Source: Oscillospiraceae bacterium (lineage in GTDB: Bacteria; Bacillota; Clostridia; Oscillospirales; Ruminococcaceae). From it: a stretch of DNA of 64,000 bases. The translations under genes were made by a program, and so were the position numbers. The stretch is taken from NCBI GenBank assembly GCA_029006135.1, contig JAQXGE010000045.1, forward strand, positions 1 through 64,000. The letters run 5' to 3'. Each line of letters starts with the position of its first letter. Position 1 is the first letter of the stretch. Shown here one piece after another: positions 8,575 through 17,975 of this stretch. Below the pieces are notes generated by a model that worked only from the letters and a program-made list of their open reading frames with translations, ran no database searches and had not been told where the DNA came from.

Positions 8575-9894
8575 ATGTGGTTTGATGATGCAGTGATTTA
8601 CCAGATTTACCCCTTGGGACTATGCGGCGCTCCGCTCGAAAATGATGGCTCGGATCAAACCGGCGAACACCGTATTCTTCGTATCCTGGACTGGGTGGAG
8701 CATATTAAAAAGCTCGGCGCAACCTGTGTGCTGTTTAACCCACTCTTTGATTCGGATGCCCACGGATACGATACGCGCGATTATCGCCGTGTGGATCCGC
8801 GCCTTGGCACAAATGAGGACTTCCGTACGGTATGTGATGTACTGCACAAAGCGGGGATCCGCGTGATGCTGGATGGTGTATTCAACCACGTTGGACGCGG
8901 ATTTTGGGCATTTCTTGATGTCAAACAAAAAAGGCAGGACAGCGCTTATAAAGACTGGTTCCACCTGAATTTTGACGGAAATAACGGCTATAATGACGGA
9001 TTTTGGTACGAGGGATGGGAAGGGTGCGATAACCTTGTCAAACTGAATCTTCGCAATCCTGAGGTACAGCAGTATCTCTTTGACACAGTGCGTTCCTGGG
9101 TGGAGGAATATGATATTGATGGTCTGCGCCTTGATGTGGCATACTGCCTCGATATGGATTTCCTGACTGCACTGCGCAGACTGGCCAATGAGATAAAACC
9201 GGATTTTGTCCTGATGGGGGAGGTCCTGCGCGGGGATTATAACCGTTGGATGAATGACAACGCCTGCCATTCTGTCACCAACTATGAGTGCTATAAGGGT
9301 CTGTACTCCAGCTTTAATTCCGGGAATATGCATGAAATTGCATATAGTCTGAATCGCCAATTCGGCTCTGAGCCATGGTGCCTTTACACAGGACGCCACA
9401 CGTTCAATTTTCTGGACAACCATGATGTCAGCCGCGTTGCAACCATTCTGACGGACCCCGATACCATCTATCCCGCATACGGTCTGCTCTTTGGTATGCC
9501 GGGGACGCCGGCGGTCTATTACGGAAGTGAGTGGGGCATCAAGGGCGACAAGAAAAATGGCGATCCGTCCCTGCGCCCGGCCATTGAGAAGCCAGAAGAA
9601 AATTCTCTGACAGAATGGATTGCCAAACTTTCTGCGGCCCGCGCTCTCAGTCCGGCACTGCGCCACGGCAGTTACCGCAATGTGATGGTACAGCCCAAGC
9701 AACTGATTTTTGAGCGCAAATGTGAGGAGGAGCGTGTGCTTGTGGCAATCAATGCCGATGCACAGCCCTACCACGCGCATTTTGATGCGGGATGCGGCAC
9801 GGCGGTGGACCTTATCACAGGGGAACCGCATGATTTTGGCGGCGGGAGCGAACTGCCGCCGTTCTCCTGCGCGTTCTGGAAAATGGAAAAATAA
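8575..9894 (+). CDS. GH13 alpha-amylase family glycosyl hydrolase
   Basis: DGVFNHVG, DGLRLDVAY, LMGEVLRG, FNFLDNHDVSR. Confidence 0.93.
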   Translation: MWFDDAVIYQIYPLGLCGAPLENDGSDQTGEHRILRILDWVEHIKKLGATCVLFNPLFDSDAHGYDTRDYRRVDPRLGTNEDFRTVCDVLHKAGIRVMLDGVFNHVGRGFWAFLDVKQKRQDSAYKDWFHLNFDGNNGYNDGFWYEGWEGCDNLVKLNLRNPEVQQYLFDTVRSWVEEYDIDGLRLDVAYCLDMDFLTALRRLANEIKPDFVLMGEVLRGDYNRWMNDNACHSVTNYECYKGLYSSFNSGNMHEIAYSLNRQFGSEPWCLYTGRHTFNFLDNHDVSRVATILTDPDTIYPAYGLLFGMPGTPAVYYGSEWGIKGDKKNGDPSLRPAIEKPEENSLTEWIAKLSAARALSPALRHGSYRNVMVQPKQLIFERKCEEERVLVAINADAQPYHAHFDAGCGTAVDLITGEPHDFGGGSELPPFSCAFWKMEK

Positions 9895-9935
9895 GAGTCT
9901 GGATAACAGAATCTTGCCTATATAAATAGGGACTA

Positions 9936-9975
9936 AAACCCGTCCGATGGCAGCAAAAGCCGCGGACGGGTTTTT
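9936..9975 (+). terminator. Rho-independent terminator
   Basis: AACCCGTCCG ... CGGACGGGTTTTT. Confidence 0.88.
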
Positions 9976-10038
9976 GCTGGAAAAAAACAGGAAGAACCAG
10001 AATTCGTCATAATTTGATGAAAAACTTTCTGTTTTTGC

Positions 10039-10067
10039 TTGTGATTTTTGGACAAAAACTGTATAAT
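10039..10067 (+). promoter_or_regulatory. Promoter of the nucleoside ABC operon
   Basis: TTGTGA, 17 bp spacer, TATAAT. Confidence 0.6.
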
Positions 10068-10102
10068 AAAGATAATAACATTTGGAAAGGAGCGTGAGCG
10101 GT

Positions 10103-11638
10103 TTGGCAGAGGATTTCGTGATTGAGATGCTCAATATTACCAAAGAGTTCCCGGGCATCAAAGCAAACGATGACATCACCCTGCAGCTGCGCAAAGGCGA
10201 AGTCCACGCCCTTCTGGGCGAGAATGGCGCGGGCAAGTCCACGCTGATGAGTGTCTTGTTCGGTCTGTACCAGCCGGAAAAAGGAATCATAAAGAAAAAC
10301 GGAAAAGAGGTCCGCATTAAGAATCCCAACGATGCCAATGACCTCGGTATCGGCATGGTTCATCAGCATTTCAAACTGGTGGATTGCTTCAGCGTATTGG
10401 ATAATATCATGCTGGGCGTAGAGCCGTGCAAAGCCGGTTTCCTTCAAAAAGATGTTGCACGCAAAAAGGTCATGGAGCTTTCGGAAAAATATGGCCTTCG
10501 TGTGGACCCGGATGCGCTGGTGAGCGATATCTCAGTCGGTATGCAGCAGCGCGTTGAGATTCTCAAAATGCTCTACCGTGATAATGAGATTCTGATTTTT
10601 GACGAGCCGACAGCCGTTCTGACTCCGCAGGAAATTGACGAGCTGATGGAGATTATGCGCGGCTTCAAGGCTGAAGGCAAGAGCATCCTCTTCATCACAC
10701 ACAAGCTCAATGAAATCATGGCAGTGGCGGACCGCTGTACGGTCCTGCGCAAGGGCAAATGCGTTGGTACGGTTGACATCAAGGACACCACAAAAGAGGA
10801 ACTCTCCCGCATGATGGTAGGACGTGATGTTCAGTTTGTGGTGGAAAAAGGCCCTGCGCATCCCGGCGAGACCATTCTGAGCGTTGAGAATATGACGGTA
10901 CCCAGCCGAGTCCACAAAAAGAATGCGGTGCGCGGCGTGAGTTTTGATGTCCACGCGGGCGAGATTGTCTGTCTTGCGGGCATTGAGGGAAACGGCCAGA
11001 GCGAGCTTGTCTATGGTCTGACCGGCCTTGAAAAGATTACTGGCGGCAAGGTCACGCTGTGCGGTAAGGATATCACACACGCTTCTATTCGTCAGCGCTC
11101 AAAAGACGGTATGAGCCATATTCCGGAAGACCGGCACAAGCACGGCCTGGTGCTGGACTATACGTTGGAAGAAAACCTTGTGCTGCAGCGCTATTGGGAA
11201 CCGCAGTTCCAGCATGGCGGCTTTATCCGCAGCGATGAGGTGCGCAAATACTCGGACCGCTTAATTGAACAGTACGATGTGCGCAGCGGACAGGGTAGTT
11301 CAACGGTTGTCCGCAGTATGTCGGGCGGCAACCAGCAGAAAGCAATTATCGCCCGCGAAATCGATAAGGATCCCAAACTGCTGGTGGCAGTTCAGCCTAC
11401 CCGCGGTCTTGACGTGGGCGCAATCGAGTATATCCACAAAAAGATTGTGGCGCAGCGAGACGAGGGAAAAGCTGTCCTGCTCATCAGTCTGGAACTGGAC
11501 GAGGTCATGAATCTTTCTGACCGTATCCTTGTTATGTATGAGGGCGAGATTGTGGGCGAGTTTGACCCCAAGACGACCACGGTGCAGGAACTGGGCCTTT
11601 ATATGGCCGGTGCCAAAAAGCAGAAGGAGGCGCAGTAA
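10103..11638 (+). CDS. ABC transporter ATP-binding protein, nucleoside/sugar type (NupA/YufO-like, duplicated ATPase)
   Basis: Two nucleotide-binding domains: [16 protein letters not shown] and [16 protein letters not shown] with [17 protein letters not shown] 10103 after AAAGGAG is the likely start. Confidence 0.9.
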   Translation: MAEDFVIEMLNITKEFPGIKANDDITLQLRKGEVHALLGENGAGKSTLMSVLFGLYQPEKGIIKKNGKEVRIKNPNDANDLGIGMVHQHFKLVDCFSVLDNIMLGVEPCKAGFLQKDVARKKVMELSEKYGLRVDPDALVSDISVGMQQRVEILKMLYRDNEILIFDEPTAVLTPQEIDELMEIMRGFKAEGKSILFITHKLNEIMAVADRCTVLRKGKCVGTVDIKDTTKEELSRMMVGRDVQFVVEKGPAHPGETILSVENMTVPSRVHKKNAVRGVSFDVHAGEIVCLAGIEGNGQSELVYGLTGLEKITGGKVTLCGKDITHASIRQRSKDGMSHIPEDRHKHGLVLDYTLEENLVLQRYWEPQFQHGGFIRSDEVRKYSDRLIEQYDVRSGQGSSTVVRSMSGGNQQKAIIAREIDKDPKLLVAVQPTRGLDVGAIEYIHKKIVAQRDEGKAVLLISLELDEVMNLSDRILVMYEGEIVGEFDPKTTTVQELGLYMAGAKKQKEAQ

Positions 11639-11641
11639 ACC

Positions 11642-12805
11642 ATGGCAAAAGAAAATAAGCCCAGCCTGGGTGCGTCACTGCGGCAAAAAAGTGGCGGCGT
11701 GCTGGCGGCACTGCTCTGCATCCTTATTGGTATGCTGATTGGCCTTGTTGTTCTGTTTATTATCAATCCCAGCCATGCCTGGAAAGACGGCTTTTTGCGG
11801 ATTATCCAGGGCGGCTTCTATGATTTCCCCTATGGTGTCGGCAAAACGCTGACCCAGACAGCACCGCTTATCATGACGGGCCTTTCGGTGGCGTTTGCCT
11901 TTAAGACGGGCCTTTTCAATATCGGTGCGGCAGGGCAGTATACGCTGGGCGCTTTTGGCGCGCTGTACTGTGCGTTGGTGCTCAATCTTCCTTGGTGGGC
12001 TTGCCTTTTGGCATCAGCTTTGTTCGGCGCACTTTGGGGAGCAATTCCCGGCATCTTTAAGGCATATCTGAACATCAACGAGGTCATTACCTCCATCATG
12101 TTCAACTGGATTGGGCTGTATCTGGTCAATGAGATTATTTATGGCCGCGGTTCCGGCGTTATGTATGATGCACACAATACCCGCACATGGAAGATTGCAG
12201 AAAAAGCACCGAAGTCGCTTATTCCGTCCTGCGGTATGAGTGAGCTGTTCCACACGAACAATACAACCATTGCCATTTTCCTTGCAATCGCAGTGGCGGT
12301 GTTGGTTTGGGTGATTCTCGAAAAAACAACGTTTGGCTATGAGTTAAAAGCAGTCGGCCTCAACAAAAATGCTGCCCGTTATGCCGGCATCAACGAGAAA
12401 AAGAACATTATTCTCTCGATGACCATTGCCGGCGCGCTGGCAGGGTTTGGCGCAGGCCTGTTCTATCTTTCGGGCGGTTCGGAGTGGAATCCGCTCAACT
12501 CCACCAGCCTGCCCGCCATGGGCTTCAACGGCATTGCCACTGCTTTGCTTGCAAACTCCCATCCGATTGGAACGGTGTTCTCCTCGCTGTTTATTTCCCA
12601 TATTACAGTGGGCGGCGCATATCTTCCTACCAAGTATTTCCCCACCGAGATTGCAGACCTCATCTCGGGCATCATTATCTACCTGTGTGCATTCTCCATG
12701 CTGTTCCGCGGCGTGATCGAAAAAAAACTGCTGCATAAAAACGACATGGCGAACGCCAATGCAGATACCGCACCCAAAACCGAAAACGGGAAGGAGGGCA
12801 AGTGA
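11642..12805 (+). CDS. ABC transporter permease, nucleoside type (NupB/YufP-like)
   Basis: Multi-pass; AFKTGLFNIGAAGQYTLGAF, NINEVITSIMFNWI, GYELKAVGLNKNAARYAGI. Confidence 0.88.
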   Translation: MAKENKPSLGASLRQKSGGVLAALLCILIGMLIGLVVLFIINPSHAWKDGFLRIIQGGFYDFPYGVGKTLTQTAPLIMTGLSVAFAFKTGLFNIGAAGQYTLGAFGALYCALVLNLPWWACLLASALFGALWGAIPGIFKAYLNINEVITSIMFNWIGLYLVNEIIYGRGSGVMYDAHNTRTWKIAEKAPKSLIPSCGMSELFHTNNTTIAIFLAIAVAVLVWVILEKTTFGYELKAVGLNKNAARYAGINEKKNIILSMTIAGALAGFGAGLFYLSGGSEWNPLNSTSLPAMGFNGIATALLANSHPIGTVFSSLFISHITVGGAYLPTKYFPTEIADLISGIIIYLCAFSMLFRGVIEKKLLHKNDMANANADTAPKTENGKEGK

Positions 12806-12806
12806 T

Positions 12807-13724
12807 ATGCTGCTTCTCATCAAATATACGCTGCTCTATGGCATTGTTCTGATGCTGGTTGCGCTGGGCGGAATGTTCAGCGAACATTCCGGCGTCATCA
12901 ATATTGCGTTGGAAGGCATCATGGTCATTGGCGGTCTGGCCGGCGTTCTGACCACCGCCAGTCTGCCCAAGGGCACAGCACCAGTTGTTGTTGTCATCGC
13001 TGCCATTGCGGCGGCGGCACTCGCAGGAATGCTTTATTCTCTGCTGCTGGCCTTTGCGTCCATCAATCTGAAGGCCGATCAGACAATTGGCGGCACGGCT
13101 CTCAATATGCTGGCGACTGCGATTGCAATCGTTCTTGCTAAGAATTTCAATGGCTCTACTTCCTCCAAAATCAGCTACACCAACAAGGCTTTTCTGTTCA
13201 AAATCGGCGACCTGGAGCTGAGTGTTTTTATCCCCATCGGCATTATACTGCTCATTGTCAGCTATATTGTCATGTATAAGACTCGCTTTGGACTCCGGCT
13301 CCGTGCCTGCGGCGAGCACCCGCAGGCGGCGGATTCCGTAGGTATCAATGTCTACAAAATGCGCTATGCGGGCGTTCTGATTTCCGGATTCCTGGGTGGA
13401 ATTGGTGGTCTGGCTTACGTTATTCCCAGCGTTCAGACTTGGAACTTTGAGGTTGGCGTGGCCGGCACAGGCTTCCTTGCGCTGGCAGTTATGATTTTCG
13501 GCCAGTGGAAGCCCTTTAACATCTGCGGCGCCGCTATGTTCTTTGCGGTGTTCAAGAGTCTGGCCAACATTGCAGACTCTACTGCACTGTCCAGCCTTGG
13601 CTGGTCGAGCAACATCTATAATATGATGCCATTCATTGCCTCGATGGTAATTCTGGCATTCACCAGCAAAAACTCTCAGGCTCCTAAGGCGGAGGGCGTT
13701 CCCTACGATAAAGGAAGCCGCTGA
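12807..13724 (+). CDS. ABC transporter permease, nucleoside type (NupC/YufQ-like)
   Basis: GMFSEHSGVINIALEGIMVIGGLAGV, TRFGLRLRACGEHPQAADSVGI. ATG 12807 after AAGGAGG, one base after the preceding stop; the track start at 12759 is too long. Confidence 0.9.
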   Translation: MLLLIKYTLLYGIVLMLVALGGMFSEHSGVINIALEGIMVIGGLAGVLTTASLPKGTAPVVVVIAAIAAAALAGMLYSLLLAFASINLKADQTIGGTALNMLATAIAIVLAKNFNGSTSSKISYTNKAFLFKIGDLELSVFIPIGIILLIVSYIVMYKTRFGLRLRACGEHPQAADSVGINVYKMRYAGVLISGFLGGIGGLAYVIPSVQTWNFEVGVAGTGFLALAVMIFGQWKPFNICGAAMFFAVFKSLANIADSTALSSLGWSSNIYNMMPFIASMVILAFTSKNSQAPKAEGVPYDKGSR

Positions 13725-13754
13725 TTTTTCCGGTTTATCATTTTTATAAAACAG

Positions 13755-13788
13755 GCCCGGTTCCGATATCTTCGGGCCGGGCTTTTTT
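13755..13788 (+). terminator. Hairpin plus T-run between permease and phosphorylase genes
   Basis: GCCCGG ... CCGGGC TTTTTT. Confidence 0.75.
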
Positions 13789-13810
13789 GCAAAGACAGGA
13801 GAAATACACC

Positions 13811-15133
13811 ATGCGTATGTATGATATTATTGCCAAAAAACGTGACGGGGGAACCTTAACCCGGGACGAAATTGCTTTCGCGGTGAATGGCTATGTGGCG
13901 GGCAGCGTGCCGGATTATCAGATGTCTGCACTGCTGATGGCGATTTACCTTCGTGGTATGACGGATGAGGAAACCGCACAGCTGACCGATGTGATGGCAC
14001 ATTCCGGTGATATGGTGGATCTTTCGGCTATTTCTGGAGTCAAGGCGGACAAACATTCCACCGGCGGTGTAGGGGATAAGACTACGTTGGTTATTGCTCC
14101 TATTGTGGCAGCCTGCGGCGTGAAGATCGCCAAAATGAGCGGCCGCGGACTGGGACATACAGGCGGTACGATTGACAAGATGGAATCTGTTCCGGGAACC
14201 CGTACGGCGCTGACGCAGGAAGAATTTTTCCGCCAGGTAAATGATATCGGCATTGCCGTGATTGGACAGAGCGGAAAAATCGCAGTGGCGGACAAAAAAA
14301 TGTATGCGCTGCGGGATGTGACGGCCACGGTAGGGTGTATTCCGCTGATTGCCTCATCCATTATGAGCAAAAAACTTGCCGCAGGCTCGGATGCGATTCT
14401 GCTGGATGTGACCGTTGGAAGCGGCGCATTCATGAAAAACTTGGATGACGCGATTGAACTGGCTAGGCTAATGGTTTCCATTGGGACCGCTCACGGCCGT
14501 AAAGTGGCGGCGCTCATCACCGATATGGATACGCCGCTGGGTCATAACATCGGGAATTCTTTGGAAGTGGCAGAGAGCATGGCGGTCCTTAAAGGGGAGG
14601 GCCCAGCGGACCTCACGGAGGTTTGTCTGCAGCTGGCTTCCAATATGCTGTATCTGGCTGGAAAGGGAGATATGCCCCAATGCCGTGCGATGGCGGAACA
14701 TGTGATTGCGGATGGGTCCGCTTTTGATCTTTGCTGCCGGATGTTTGCTGCCCAAGGAGGGGATACAGAAGTCTTGCGCGATTCTGAAAAATTCCGCAAG
14801 GCAAAGTATTCTTACTCGGTCTGTGCAAAGAGTGCCGGCTATATCACCGCTAACGATGTCGAATGTATCGGAAACGCCAGTGTGATGCTCGGCGCAGGCC
14901 GTGCGAAAAAGGAAGACCCCATTGACTTTGCGGCGGGAATCGTCATGCACAAAAAACTTGGTGAAACCGTTGAGGCAGGGGAACCTATCTGCACTTTCTA
15001 CGCGGATGACCCGGCGCTCTTTGCGCCTGCAGAACAGATGTATCGCAGCGGCCTTATGATTGGACCTGATTGCCCGCCTGCAATGCCCCTTATCTATGCT
15101 CGCGTTACAAAGGACGGAGTGGAGAGATTCTAA
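13811..15133 (+). CDS. pdp: Pyrimidine-nucleoside (thymidine) phosphorylase
   Basis: MRMYDIIAKKRDGGTLTRDEI, DKHSTGGVGDKTTLVIAPIVAACG, KMSGRGLGHTGGTIDKMESVPG. Confidence 0.95.
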   Translation: MRMYDIIAKKRDGGTLTRDEIAFAVNGYVAGSVPDYQMSALLMAIYLRGMTDEETAQLTDVMAHSGDMVDLSAISGVKADKHSTGGVGDKTTLVIAPIVAACGVKIAKMSGRGLGHTGGTIDKMESVPGTRTALTQEEFFRQVNDIGIAVIGQSGKIAVADKKMYALRDVTATVGCIPLIASSIMSKKLAAGSDAILLDVTVGSGAFMKNLDDAIELARLMVSIGTAHGRKVAALITDMDTPLGHNIGNSLEVAESMAVLKGEGPADLTEVCLQLASNMLYLAGKGDMPQCRAMAEHVIADGSAFDLCCRMFAAQGGDTEVLRDSEKFRKAKYSYSVCAKSAGYITANDVECIGNASVMLGAGRAKKEDPIDFAAGIVMHKKLGETVEAGEPICTFYADDPALFAPAEQMYRSGLMIGPDCPPAMPLIYARVTKDGVERF

Positions 15134-15173
15134 CAGCTATAACGCTATAAAATAAAACGGAATAAAATGAAAG

Positions 15174-15206
15174 ATCCTGCCGGTCAAAACGATCGGCAGG
15201 ATTTTC
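15174..15206 (+). terminator. Hairpin between convergent genes, probably bidirectional
   Basis: ATCCTGCCG ... CGGCAGGAT TTT. Confidence 0.7.
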
Positions 15207-15227
15207 CTTGCTTATAGCAAAGGAAAA

Positions 15228-15620
15228 TTATTTCTTTTTGCGCTTTATCCAAAACAGCTTCCATTTGGAATATCCGTTTGCGGGGTCGGTTTCCAACTCC
15301 TCGGTTTTGACAAAACGTTTGCGCTGACCGTCAAACTGGAGAGCACTGCCCTCGTCCTGTATGTCGGTTAAGACGCGGGGAATCGCTTTTTGATCTGTTT
15401 CAAACTCGGGCTCTTTATCCCACAAAATCTTGCCTTCGTCATCAAATCCGTGCGCCCATACACTGAATACAAGGCAGGCGGCTTCACCGTAACAGTACCG
15501 TTCAAACCGTATGCGCCCGTCAATGTAAAAAAGCAAACAATCTCGAAAGTGCGTTTCCAGTTCTCGTTCATAGCGACGGCCGCATACGGCACCAGCAAAA
15601 TCCACTGCATTGGCAGTCAT
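15228..15620 (-). CDS. Hypothetical protein (about 130 aa)
   Basis: Minus-strand ORF; ATG at 15620 preceded by GGGAGG with about 7-nt spacing. Family not recognised. Confidence 0.6.
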   Translation of the reverse strand: MTANAVDFAGAVCGRRYERELETHFRDCLLFYIDGRIRFERYCYGEAACLVFSVWAHGFDDEGKILWDKEPEFETDQKAIPRVLTDIQDEGSALQFDGQRKRFVKTEELETDPANGYSKWKLFWIKRKKK

Positions 15621-15693
15621 AATAAAACCTCCCATGTTTTTCCTTTTCCCTTTTGAAATTTAACGGGTGTAAGACCCTCATTCTTTGGGGGCG

Positions 15694-15840
15694 TTAATTA
15701 CCTTTTTTCCAAAAACATCCGATGCAAACCACGCCAAATCCAATGGCGCCCAACGTGAATCCAAAGAAGTTGTTCGTACTGATTGCGATACCCAACAGAA
15801 TGATTCCAATCCCAAGCAGCGCGATTTTAGTTCCTTTCAT
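15694..15840 (-). CDS. Small hydrophobic 48-aa protein, not in supplied ORF track
   Basis: Minus strand reads MKGTKIALLGIGIILLGIAISTNNFFGFTLGAIGFGVVCIGCFWKKGN*; AGAGGAG about 8 nt upstream of ATG; two hydrophobic segments. Confidence 0.7.
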   Translation of the reverse strand: MKGTKIALLGIGIILLGIAISTNNFFGFTLGAIGFGVVCIGCFWKKGN

Positions 15841-15997
15841 ACTGAAATTTCTCCTCTAAAGAATTTGTGCGGATGAATCTGCTTCATTCATTGACAGCAG
15901 AATGCCAAAGCAAATTTTGGCTTTCACAGCATGGCGGGCAGGACCCGCTGAATAAGCATAAACTATGCTTATTTTAATAAAAATAGGATGAAGTTTC

Positions 15998-16026
15998 TTG
16001 AGCTGCCCGCAAAATCGTGTTATAAT
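15998..16026 (+). promoter_or_regulatory. Candidate + strand promoter reading antisense into the RluA-family gene
   Basis: TTGAGC, exactly 17 bp, TATAAT on the + strand; no sense gene immediately downstream. Confidence 0.45.
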
Positions 16027-16045
16027 TGCCTAAACAAAATATGGC

Positions 16046-17029
16046 TCAGGCGCGCTCTGCCTGTACAGGTTTTGATTGAGACAGTGCATCAAATTGTCTG
16101 ACAATCTCAGGATCAGCGAGCTTAATAACTTTGCCGGAGAGATAGTGCAGCGTGTTTTCTTCCGGAATTTTGCCAAAGGTCAGCCGCTGGGCACACAATG
16201 CCTGCGTTTTGAACCCCGTACGCTCATTCATTTTGGAATTTCCATATTTCAAATCACCCAACACCGGATGGCCGAGATAGGCAAGATGCGCACGGATTTG
16301 GTGCGTGCGCCCCGTGACAAGACCGATGCGGCAAAGTGCAAAAGGCCCGTTCTGGCGGATGACCGTCACATCGGTAATGATTTTTTTGTACCCTTCGCTC
16401 TCGTGTGCGTGGATACGAACTTTGTTGCCGGATTCCTTATGCTGGAGCCAGGCAATATGGCGCCCGGCCGGAGGGGCTCCCACTGTGATGGTCAGATATT
16501 CCTTTTTCATCCAGTCATTGCGGATGATTTCGTTCATATCCCGCAGCGCAGTATAGCGCTTGGCTGCAATCACAAGCCCTTCGGTGCCGCGGTCCAGACG
16601 ATTGCACAGCGCCGGTGCAAAGCGGTTTTCCGCTTTTGGGTCGTATTTACCCTGACTTTCGAGCTGGGCGCAGAATGCATCCACCAGATTGGGGTCTCCC
16701 GTTCTGTCACTGTGGCAAAGCAGATGTGCTGGCTTATACAGTACAGCAATGTTATCATCCTCATAGATGACCTGGACCGGCGGCTGACGGGGCTTTTTGG
16801 GGCGCTGCGGCGCGGGAGCGATAGGGAAGAATTCATCGTTAATATATAGCTCGATGACGTCCCCCATGCAAAGGCGCGTGTCCGGCTCGCCGCGCTTGCC
16901 ATTTACCTTGATGCGTTTATTGCGAAAGCTTTTATACAGAAGGCTTCGCGGCAGGTCCTTTGTTACGGACTCCACAAAACGCGAAAGCCGAACGCCATCT
17001 TCATTTGTGCCGGCAACAAACTTTTTCAT
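16046..17029 (-). CDS. RluA-family (RluC-like) pseudouridine synthase with S4 domain
   Basis: N-terminal S4-like segment; VLYKPAHLLCH, CNRLDRGTEGLVIAAK, GRTHQIRAHLAYLGHPVLGDLKYG. Confidence 0.93.
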   Translation of the reverse strand: MKKFVAGTNEDGVRLSRFVESVTKDLPRSLLYKSFRNKRIKVNGKRGEPDTRLCMGDVIELYINDEFFPIAPAPQRPKKPRQPPVQVIYEDDNIAVLYKPAHLLCHSDRTGDPNLVDAFCAQLESQGKYDPKAENRFAPALCNRLDRGTEGLVIAAKRYTALRDMNEIIRNDWMKKEYLTITVGAPPAGRHIAWLQHKESGNKVRIHAHESEGYKKIITDVTVIRQNGPFALCRIGLVTGRTHQIRAHLAYLGHPVLGDLKYGNSKMNERTGFKTQALCAQRLTFGKIPEENTLHYLSGKVIKLADPEIVRQFDALSQSKPVQAERA

Positions 17030-17046
17030 AAGTCTCTCATCCCTCT

Positions 17047-17075
17047 TTGCAAATGTATTACCAACAGTATATAAT
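17047..17075 (+). promoter_or_regulatory. Promoter of radC
   Basis: TTGCAA, 17 bp spacer, TATAAT. Confidence 0.65.
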
Positions 17076-17086
17076 AGATTTATTCA

Positions 17087-17905
17087 ATGGTAAAGGATGT
17101 GTTTTCTGTGGGCGAAAAGAAAAAAGATGAAGGAATTCATGCCGCCCATCGTTCCAGAATGCAGCAGCGTGTGGAGAGGGAAGGCCTGACCAGTCTTGCT
17201 GCCCACGAGGTACTTGAATATCTGCTTTTCTTTTCCATTCCCCGCAAGGACACAAACGCATTGGCGCATCGTCTGATTCAGCATTTCGGCGGATTCTGTG
17301 AAGTGCTGGATGCAACGGAGGAACAGCTGATGGAAGTGGACGGAATCGGCCCTGCCAGTGCAAGACTGATTCATTCTTTTCGTGAAGTGGAACGCTGCTA
17401 TGAGATTCAAAGACTGAAAGAGCAGCATATCTGCCTTAACACATCCAAAATATGCAGCGAATATGTTCGTCCGCTTTTCTCCGATACGCACAAGGAACAG
17501 TTTTTCATGATTGCCATGAACGATTCCCTTGAACCGCTCAAAAATATCTGCATTGGTGTTGGCTCTCCCAATGCCGTAAAATTGGATGCTTCCTATGTGA
17601 TTCGCAGTGCCGTTGGTTCTCACTGCACTTGTGTGCTGTTGGCGCATAACCATCCTGCCGGACTGCCTGTGGCATCCTCGGAAGATGTAAAGTCCACCCA
17701 AGCTATTATACGATTGCTCAAGTCAGTGAGCGTGAACGTGGTGGATCACATTATCATAGCACAGGGAAAACAGTATTTTAGTTTTGCGGATCACGGCTTT
17801 ATTGAACGCTTTGCGAGCTTGGAAAGAGAACCCGCATTCTCGGTGTTTTCACACGCAAAGGAATTGGAGCAAAGCGAGGATGAAGTCCTGAAAGAACCGG
17901 ACTAA
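17087..17905 (+). CDS. radC: RadC/JAB-domain DNA repair-type protein (start uncertain; GTG 17099 or 17108 possible)
   Basis: HxH motif in VLLAHNHPAGLPVASSEDVKST; HhH-like GIGPASARLIHSF. Confidence 0.88.
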   Translation: MVKDVFSVGEKKKDEGIHAAHRSRMQQRVEREGLTSLAAHEVLEYLLFFSIPRKDTNALAHRLIQHFGGFCEVLDATEEQLMEVDGIGPASARLIHSFREVERCYEIQRLKEQHICLNTSKICSEYVRPLFSDTHKEQFFMIAMNDSLEPLKNICIGVGSPNAVKLDASYVIRSAVGSHCTCVLLAHNHPAGLPVASSEDVKSTQAIIRLLKSVSVNVVDHIIIAQGKQYFSFADHGFIERFASLEREPAFSVFSHAKELEQSEDEVLKEPD

Positions 17906-17928
17906 AACCATTTCTGAACCCCTTTACA

Positions 17929-17956
17929 TAAAAGTGCCGCCCTTTTGGGCGGCACT
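17929..17956 (-). terminator. Hairpin between convergent radC and hpf, minus-strand T-run
   Basis: AGTGCCGCCC-tttt-GGGCGGCACT; on the minus strand followed by TTTAT. Confidence 0.75.
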
Positions 17957-17975
17957 GCTGTGTAACACAAAAAGA

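Noticed and set aside
8620-10356. 578-aa minus-strand ORF over the GH13 gene and into the next operon
   Set aside because: Codon-aligned shadow of GH13 that also runs through a terminator and promoter.
15685-15876. 63-aa + strand ORF
   Set aside because: Antisense to the 48-aa minus-strand ORF, which has a good SD; this one has none evident.
16076-16849. 257-aa + strand ORF opposite the RluA-family gene
   Set aside because: Shadow ORF without recognisable domain. The nearby promoter-like element is reported separately, but I do not think this frame is a protein.
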